Of a DNA stretch of 32,417 bases, positions 26,140 through 32,417 are shown piece by piece. The notes under the pieces are model-generated. The model searched no databases and was not told the DNA's origin. It saw only the letters and a list, made by a program, of their open reading frames with translations. Source of the stretch: Acanthaster planci (lineage: Eukaryota; Echinodermata; Asteroidea; Valvatida; Acanthasteridae); contig NW_019091764.1 of assembly GCF_001949145.1 (NCBI RefSeq), positions 44,703-77,119 on the forward strand. Reading direction: 5' to 3'. The position numbers and the translations under genes were made by a program. Positions within the stretch are counted from its first letter, which is position 1. The number at the start of each line of letters is the position of its first letter.

Positions 26140-27402
26140 CGTTAATTAAAAAAACAAAAATGTATACAAAATGAAATAAATGAAAAAAATTCAGTCACTT
26201 TAAAAATTACAATTGTCAAATCTATTCTTAAGGAGTTGCAACTTATCAATACATTTGCAAAGCTTTTTCCTGAAAAGGTTTTTTTTTCATCCTACAAATG
26301 TAGTTGAGGAAGTTGTAATCCTTTCATTAGATCCTAGCACAGTTTTTGCTATACTGCTTAATTGTAACAGTTCTAAGCAATTTGGAGATTACTGTCAATG
26401 AATTTTCATCAAGTCGGATAAGTATCTTTGATGTAAATATTGTTAATACCGTATACATGTAGATAGCCTGATCTTTGGTCTCAACACTTTCACTGCCAAA
26501 CTGAGGCTACACTGGCTGACTCCTGGTGTGAACTACATGCCATCTTGAGCCCTTTTACAGACGGGATTTGCTTAACCTTTTTCCTGGACCCTGTTTTTTG
26601 GTTGTTTTTTTTTCTCTTTCTTAATCTCGTGTTTTTTTGGGTTTTTTATGAACGGCTTGTTTATTTTACTTGGGGTTTGTGTTTGTTTGTTTGTTTGTGC
26701 AGTTGTTGCTTGTTTTCTGGATCGTTTCTTCATCTGTACATTTGTTTGTTTGTTTGGTTGTTTGTCTTCTGTCTGTCTGGTGTGGGTGGGCGGACTGTTT
26801 GTCCATCTGTTTGCTAGTTTGTTGTCTTTCCCTTTGTCTTACTTTTTTGTTTTGTCTTGTTTGTTTTCTTTCTACTACATGTACTTGTATGTTTGGGAGG
26901 TTGTGTTTCTCCATCTGTAGGGTCATCTGTTTCTTGTCGACTGTCTCTTTGGAGTTTGTTTTGTGGGAGTTTTGTTTTTAGATTTTTAGTTACAATCAGG
27001 GTGTCTTCCTTGCTTTTCTTGTTAATATGCTGCAATACATAGAATTATCACATAAACTCAAGGATTTTGTAATACTTTGTAGGGTTATTCTCCTCGCCCT
27101 TGTGATTATGTGGTTTAAAGTGAGTCTGCAAAAACGTTTGTGATTTTGCAATTTAGGGTTTTTAGTCATGCTATGGGGGAACTACTTGATAGTGATTTAG
27201 TTCTTTTTTTAGTAATCCCGCAGGGGCGTGCAACTGTTTTGGTGTTTGGGTCTTAGTCTTTTTATAAGGTTTGATGTTATATTTTAACTTAGTCTTCTTT
27301 ATGTCTATACTGTATGTAATTTTTTTCTCTACTTATTCTGTTTTATCCATTATGAATTTGACCTGCGAAATAATGAATGAAATGAAATGAATGAAAGGAA
27401 GT
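26140..27402 (+). mobile_element. Possible LINE 3' end with (ATGAA)n tail
   Basis: A T-rich stretch ends in TTTGACCTGCGAAA followed by an (ATGAA)n tail at 27370-27396, the style of CR1/L2-type 3' ends. It includes a GTTT-rich block at about 26590-26960. No reverse transcriptase motif was recognised, so the assignment rests on the tail alone and the left limit is a guess. Confidence 0.4.
26590..26960. repeat. GTTT/TTTG-rich low-complexity stretch
   Basis: Includes GTTTGTTTGTTTGTTTG (26681-26697) and similar runs near 26740. Several overlapping frames on both strands arise purely from this composition. Confidence 0.8.
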
Positions 27403-27506
27403 TAAAAGAACAGAAGAGAATAAAAGGATTGGTCTATCCGTTGGTGCGCCTGCCAGTAGGTATGCCCTCCCAAAGTTGTAACTAACTTGTGATGTGGAAT
27501 GATCAA

Positions 27507-27748
27507 GAATTTTACTTTCATTTTCCCGAACACCCCCCCCCATCCATTTTATGGTATATTCCTTTTGAAAGTTGTCCAATAGCATCCCCTTCAATAAATA
27601 TGGTGTGCGCATGGCGCGTCGCCTGCACACAGACTCCTGACCAATCAGACCCGATTAAACTGTCTCGTATCCATGTGCCAGCACATGATTTATACAGTGG
27701 GCATTTATCACTTCTCAGTGGGCACTGTCAAATGTTAATAAACGGTCA
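27507..27748 (+). repeat. Dispersed repeat, copy B (inverted relative to copy A)
   Basis: Reverse-complement relative of 25337-25560, about 1.95 kb away. It begins GAATTTTACTTTC and ends near ATGTTAATAAACGGTCA. See copy A for the shared blocks. Confidence 0.8.
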
Positions 27749-28258
27749 CGTGATGCGTTTCGACTAATAGGAATAGAAAACCCATCCCAGGTATTTACGA
27801 ATATAAAATGAATGAAATTCTCTTAAAAACTATAAATATATACCAGTAATAGGCTGAACCATGGCTATGCATATACCTTTACTGGCAATTTTTTAAACCT
27901 TTCGTCTTCAGATTTTTTCAACAGCACCTCCATACCATTGAAATACATGTACATGTACCTGTTCAATGAATTCCATTTCATTTATTACTAACTTTATGTG
28001 CATGGTAATTACAATTTACAATGTACATGTATGTGGGCATTTTAACCAGTGCCTAACCAATGTCTCCAAAGTTTTCAGGACAAACTTCAAAAGCATAACT
28101 GTTCCCCAAAAGGTTTCTGATGTTATTACTTGCACACAGTAATGTTTACCCATACTGGTATGTGGGCCTATCAGACACGGCAGACTTTCTGATTAAGTAA
28201 GCTCAGCATTAGCATCCTCAATGTCTTGACCAATCAGCTGCCTACGTCTACTTGTAAG
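27749..28258. other. Non-coding intron stretch
   Basis: AT-rich, with TACATGTACATGTA at 27944-27957 and 28022-28030. No gene or element is recognised. Confidence 0.5.
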
Positions 28259-28312
28259 CAGTGTTGTAGTTAAGACCTGGAAGTCTGAGACTGAGACCTC
28301 GAGATCTTGTAT
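28259..28312. mobile_element. One-ended hAT-like MITE fragment
   Basis: Begins CAGTGTTGTAGTTAAGACC and continues with GAGACTGAGACC-type words, like the end of the element at 29716-29867. No partner end is seen. The right limit is approximate. Confidence 0.4.
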
Positions 28313-29715
28313 GTAAAATATGCAATAAAAGAATTGGAAAATAATTACAAATACAGTACATGCAAAGTACATGTATCATGTGCAACAAAGGGAAATACAA
28401 CTTTTTATTGACATCAAGACAGCTTCCTTGTAGACCTAAAATATTACTGAAATTAATTACATGTAACAATGACTTTTAATCCTTGCCACGTTTATAATTT
28501 TCTCAAGGCAACCCTGCTCTGTTGTATTCAACAAAATCCAGCGCTATTGAGGTATGTAGCCAGTTCAAGTTGGAAGATCTCAGCAACTTGGCTAAAACAG
28601 CCGACTATGCTCTTAGGGACACAAATTTGAATGAATTATAAAAAATTAGAAGTTAGAATGACTCAAACTACACGTATATACTCAACTAACTGTTCATGTC
28701 AAGTTGTTCTGCTTAGGGGCCTTGTAAATGACGAACTTGGTCCCGATCTCTCTGAAATCCGTTTTGTTCAAGGACAGAATTTACACACTGCGGAGTGTTT
28801 TTTTGCCAGCTTTGCTGTCCATGTGCTCCTTGTGGTCTTTAAAACCAAAGCGTATTACGGCAAATTTATAGGACATCTCTGATTAATTGTCAGGTTTCGT
28901 GGCGATATCAATAACAGCACAATGGCACAATAATCATTGGAGCAACTCACATGAAGAAAAAAAGGGTCAAGAAAAATGGCGTCTGTATACGGAGCACACA
29001 TACATGTACATGGATGAGTGCATTCCACCAAATCATTGTATTTCTGAGCGCGAGCTTATTAATATTTGGTGATCCCACAGACTTTTTACAATAAGACATG
29101 CCATAATGCGGAGGAATATTTCTATGATTCCCGAATTTGGGACTGATACATGTAGTTTGTGGTTCGGGGTATTTCTTCCACAAAAAGCCCCAAATTGCGG
29201 GCTCTATTTTGGATTGAGGCAGGCAGCTACATTCAGAGCTGAGCACGTAGTTTAACAATTTTGGGGGTATCTTCGGGGAAAGGCCCCCAAATTTTTTTGT
29301 GGCTAACCCCTACAAAATTGAATGAAAAGTGATCTTCTGGCTACAATCTTGAATTTCCAGTGAAAAAACGGAGGCCAACCTCTTCCCGCGAGTCAATGGC
29401 AATGCTATTTCGGTCTGATTTTGCAATGTTTTCTATGGTCAAGTATTTGGTGTAGTGCAACCATCTGCCGCTGATCGCTGCTTCATCATACAGCATGTAA
29501 TTCATGCATTTCGCTGTCTCATTCCCGGACATGAAATCAGCGCGCAGGTTTACATGCTTAGTATTGGCATGTGTGCACAGACAGAAAAAAACAAGGTTGT
29601 ATCATATACTGTACGTTTATGATGACAGCAACACTACTCTACAGTGTGCGCGCGATCTCAAGTCGAGTCAAGTATAATCGATTCTGCACAATGAGTGCAA
29701 GTTCACGTTTGTATA
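28313..29715. other. Non-coding intron stretch
   Basis: Short unrecognised frames only (for example 28631-28882 and 28947-29258). Nothing further can be supported. Confidence 0.45.
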
Positions 29716-29867
29716 CAATATTGGTGGTCTCGATACCAAGACCAACAAATTACCAAGACCACGGGGAACGAGACCAAGACTGAGACCACTCAGGCCACAG
29801 GGTACCGAGACCAAGACCAGGAAAAAATAGTCTCGAGACTAAGATGGTCGCGAGACCTACAATACTG
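29716..29867. mobile_element. hAT-like MITE with repeated GAGACCAAGAC words
   Basis: The left end CAATATTGGTGGTCTCG and the inverted right end CAGTATTGTAGGTCTCG agree at 14 of 17 positions. The 152-bp interior repeats GAGACCAAGAC and ACCAAGACC. CAGTRTTGTA ends suggest hAT, but the flanking 8-mers match at only about 4 of 8 positions, so the class is tentative. Confidence 0.6.
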
Positions 29868-29994
29868 CTTGAAAGGGTCAGCTGACAGCTGTTAACCATT
29901 CTACTAGTATATCCTTGGTGCCATTTCCTGATCAGCAGGTCTGACTAATGGGCATTGATGAAGGGTTGTAAAAACTTGTGCAAGCACACAAATA

Positions 29995-30164
29995 CTGTCA
30001 AACCTCGTTAATAAGAGCACTGTTAAAATACAAGATTCTGCTTATAACAAAGAAATTTTCGGGTACTTTTGTTTTTCATTGCTTTCATTCCTGATATTAC
30101 AAGGTTCCCGTTATAACAAGGTAATATGCCAAGTCCGATAAAAAACCTCCTAACAAGGTTTGAC
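29995..30164. mobile_element. 170-bp Tc1/mariner-type MITE
   Basis: The left end CTGTCAAACCTCGTTA and the inverted right end CGTCAAACCTTGTTA are related, and TA lies on both sides (29993-29994 and 30165-30166). The interior has GTTATAACAAG and CTTATAACAAAG words, as in pogo/Tigger-type MITEs. No coding capacity. Confidence 0.72.
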
Positions 30165-30418
30165 GTACAAAAATTCACAATGCTCTGCTGAGTGGTAGGT
30201 CTACATGTATATGGGTAACAGACTGACATTGGATATGGGATCATATCCTGTTCTATCAGATGTAGTACAGAGTACATGTGCCTGTAGTAAGTGTAACTCA
30301 GGACTTAAGTAGTGCTGTGTCTTTGTCGGCAGTATCCTTCACAGTGATTTCTTTTGAAATTTTGGCTTTGCAAGAATCAGGTGAAGCTGTATGTACAGGC
30401 ACATGTACACATTGTATC

Positions 30419-30521
30419 TCTGCCTTTGCAATGAGTGTCCAACCTGATCAGTCTGCCTTTGCAATGAGTGTCCAACCTGTTCACTGTCTGCCTTTGCAAT
30501 GAGTGCCCGACGTGATTATTG
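30419..30521 (+). repeat. Minisatellite, three 33-35 bp units
   Basis: Units 30419-30451 (33 bp), 30452-30486 (35 bp) and 30487-30521 (35 bp) all begin TCTGCCTTTGCAATGAGTG. The first two are nearly identical over 28 bp, and the third has a few substitutions. Confidence 0.9.
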
Positions 30522-31659
30522 TCTCGGAAAAAACAAAACCTGAAACCCAGGATGACATTTGCACAGAACTGCTAAGTTTTTTTTTCACTGGTACATGTAC
30601 ATGCATGGAGGCAAAAAAGAGGTTGAGGGGAGCTGCAGGTCACACTCCCAAAATGAAACAGGAATGAACTCAGAGATGTCTCACCCTGGTCCTACAGCGA
30701 GTAGCTGTAGAACTGTACACCTCAATGCATCAGTAATTATCCTTGGTGTAATTTGATTGGAGATCCAGGCCAAGTCTTCCAGTCATCATTCAGCCTGGTA
30801 CAGCACATCCCAGGTGTCTGCATAAACTCCCCTGCACCAGATAGCCCGTGCATTTTGCCTTCATAATCAGTATTAGTGCTTTGCTTACAATGCATGACTG
30901 GATGTGTACTTGTTATACACACGTCGCACCCTAGTGTCTCCTGTCTTCTGCAAGAATACATGTACATGTATCAAAATCAATGCAGCCATTGATTTCTGCC
31001 CTTGGTAGTTTGCTGCAATCAATTTACATAAACTCCAGCCTGCAAATACTGTACAGTGTACATGTATGTACCGATACTGATGTACAGTATGCATGTTACG
31101 AATAGTTCCNGGCCAAAATTATACATGTAAGATTACAAGTACTGTATGTACTGTACATGTAGGTTGGATATCACAATACTGTGCCCTGAAACTCATTTGT
31201 CCAATATTAGTACCGGTATGACAATTTTCACAATAACCTCATTATTTTGCAATTCTGCAACCCTGCCACGAGTCAACAGAAACACATGCACTTGTTACAA
31301 CCATAGAGGGAATAAAAACACAACCGAGCCATGTACTGTATGATGCATTTCCTGTACAGCAACTAAGTTCAAGTGCAACATATGGTACACCTCCACGGAT
31401 ATCTGCATCAGAGTGTACGAACCACTACCTGAAGACTCTGGGAAATCATGAACTGGTGCAAAAGGTATACATATACATGTACAATGTAGTTTGTAACTTG
31501 AATGGTGCAGAGTTTCTAGACGCTGGTACAATGAACCATACTCATACTGTACATGTTTACATGCTCTTTGCAAAGGGAGCAATACTAAATTGGGCAACAA
31601 AACGAACATGAGTATAACTTTCCTGCAACTTTTTATACAGTTTTGTGGTGTAATGCTAG

Positions 31660-31735
31660 GTATACATGTACATGTATACTTGTACATGTACATACAACTA
31701 TACGCATGCCATAATATACATGTACATGTACGGTA
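31660..31735. repeat. TACATGTA palindrome array
   Basis: Three blocks of TATACATGTACATGTA-like sequence within 76 bp. Confidence 0.8.
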
Positions 31736-31898
31736 CCTTAGAAACGCTGGAGTAAGAACTTTATGATTTCATATTACCAGTTCAAATGGATATTCACTTC
31801 ATCGCTGTAAAAGAAAAAGTCTTCCACTGTCCAGCCAACTTGAATTCCAGGGAGTGGCTGTCATTAACCCACATAGAGTCATTGTTTCAATTTTTAAA

Positions 31899-31968
31899 TG
31901 TATACATGTACCGTACCTGGTACATGAACATGTACATGTACTGTACCTGGTACATGTACGTACGTACA
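31899..31968. repeat. TACATGTA array with duplicated GTACCTGGTACATG
   Basis: The 14-mer GTACCTGGTACATG occurs twice about 30 bp apart, separated by AACATGTACATGTACT, and is followed by TACGTACGTAC. Confidence 0.75.
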
Positions 31969-32344
31969 ATATAAAGCCAGAGGATGAGTTACTAAAAGTA
32001 CATCAGTCACTTCATACATGTACGAACAACCCACAACTGCTAACCCTGCAAATTCATTGTCAATTGAATTGGGCAGATTCTGAATCAACCACTCAACTGG
32101 ACACCTCTGAAGGCCTTTTCCAAGACAGCCAAGTCTAAGGGTTTCTATACTCTATTGGTGCTTAGGTGTTGCCCTTAGCTGTAGCTTGGAGCCTACATTA
32201 ACAGCATCCACGGCCATTATGTCCTTGAGCAGGGTTCTTTACAACAATTTCTCTTCTCTGAACCAAATGACAGGCCGAGTGCAGTGCCTGCAATTACAAT
32301 GCGCATGGTCATGAAAGCTAAGGTTTCTTAACCACTTCCTGCCA

Positions 32345-32403
32345 GGGACTCCAGAATCGGAGACGTATGGTTTATATGCGTGGCCGGGGTCTCCAAACTC
32401 GGA
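32345..32403. repeat. Pair of imperfect direct repeats at the window end
   Basis: GGGACTCCAGAATCGGA (32345-32361) and GGGTCTCCAAACTCGGA (32387-32403) match at 13 of 17 positions. Possibly the start of a dispersed repeat cut off by the window edge. Confidence 0.4.
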
Positions 32404-32417
32404 CAAAGGAAACAGGG

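Larger units (their letters stand above)
30522..32344. other. Non-coding stretch rich in TACATGTA arrays
   Basis: No TMEM184 exon or other gene was recognised. A single undetermined base is at 31110. The densest arrays are at 31660-31735 and 31899-31968. Confidence 0.5.

Noticed and set aside
26545-27042. Several 60-103 codon frames, some looking like membrane proteins (Phe/Cys/Leu/Val-rich)
   Set aside because: They are translations of a GTTT-rich low-complexity stretch; frames exist on both strands for the same compositional reason.

Overview
This is a stretch of an animal nuclear genome. Two conserved metazoan genes are split by GT-AG introns and sit in a background of transposon remnants and long non-coding DNA. 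The pervasive palindromic TACATGTA and TACCGGTA words resemble what I remember of marine invertebrate deuterostome genomes (echinoderm, amphioxus). I cannot fix the species from sequence alone, and that placement is low confidence.

Region by region. Positions 1-1305: upstream DNA, with a hairpin-forming dispersed repeat at 151-209 and, 146-420 bp before the BUD31 start codon, a tight cluster of degenerate GCGCCCTCT words that look like the CTCF core site. Positions 1306-4207 (+): a complete four-exon BUD31 (G10 spliceosomal zinc protein, 144 aa) with a poly(A) signal at 4592. Positions 4208-10648: about 6.4 kb with no recognisable gene, holding a 246-bp MITE and a 33-bp tandem duplication; part is probably the 3' UTR of the next gene. 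Positions 10649-22877 (-): the last five coding exons of a TMEM184A/B-type seven-pass membrane protein, converging tail-to-tail on BUD31. Its introns hold a TA-flanked Tc1/mariner (pogo/Tigger-like) element (14123-14905), a hAT-type element with a near-perfect 8-bp target duplication (17862-18513), and a broken, 5'-truncated CR1/L2/Jockey-type LINE (about 19285-21839). Positions 22878-32417: no further TMEM184 exon was found, so this is read as one very large 5' intron (at least 9.5 kb) whose upstream exons lie outside the window. It holds an unusual array of a 17-nt motif in alternating orientation (25667-25908), a pair of about 225-240 bp repeats in inverted orientation around it (25337-25560 and 27507-27748), a GTTT-rich stretch ending in an (ATGAA)n tail, two small MITEs (29716-29867 and 29995-30164), a 35-bp minisatellite and dense TACATGTA arrays.

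The two genes have unrelated jobs (pre-mRNA splicing; membrane protein of endosome or plasma membrane), and nothing suggests joint function. The remaining open reading frames are short, unrecognised and most likely chance. The items most worth a second look are the CTCF-like promoter cluster, the alternating-orientation array with its flanking inverted repeats, and several nonautonomous DNA transposons whose ends can be set to the base.
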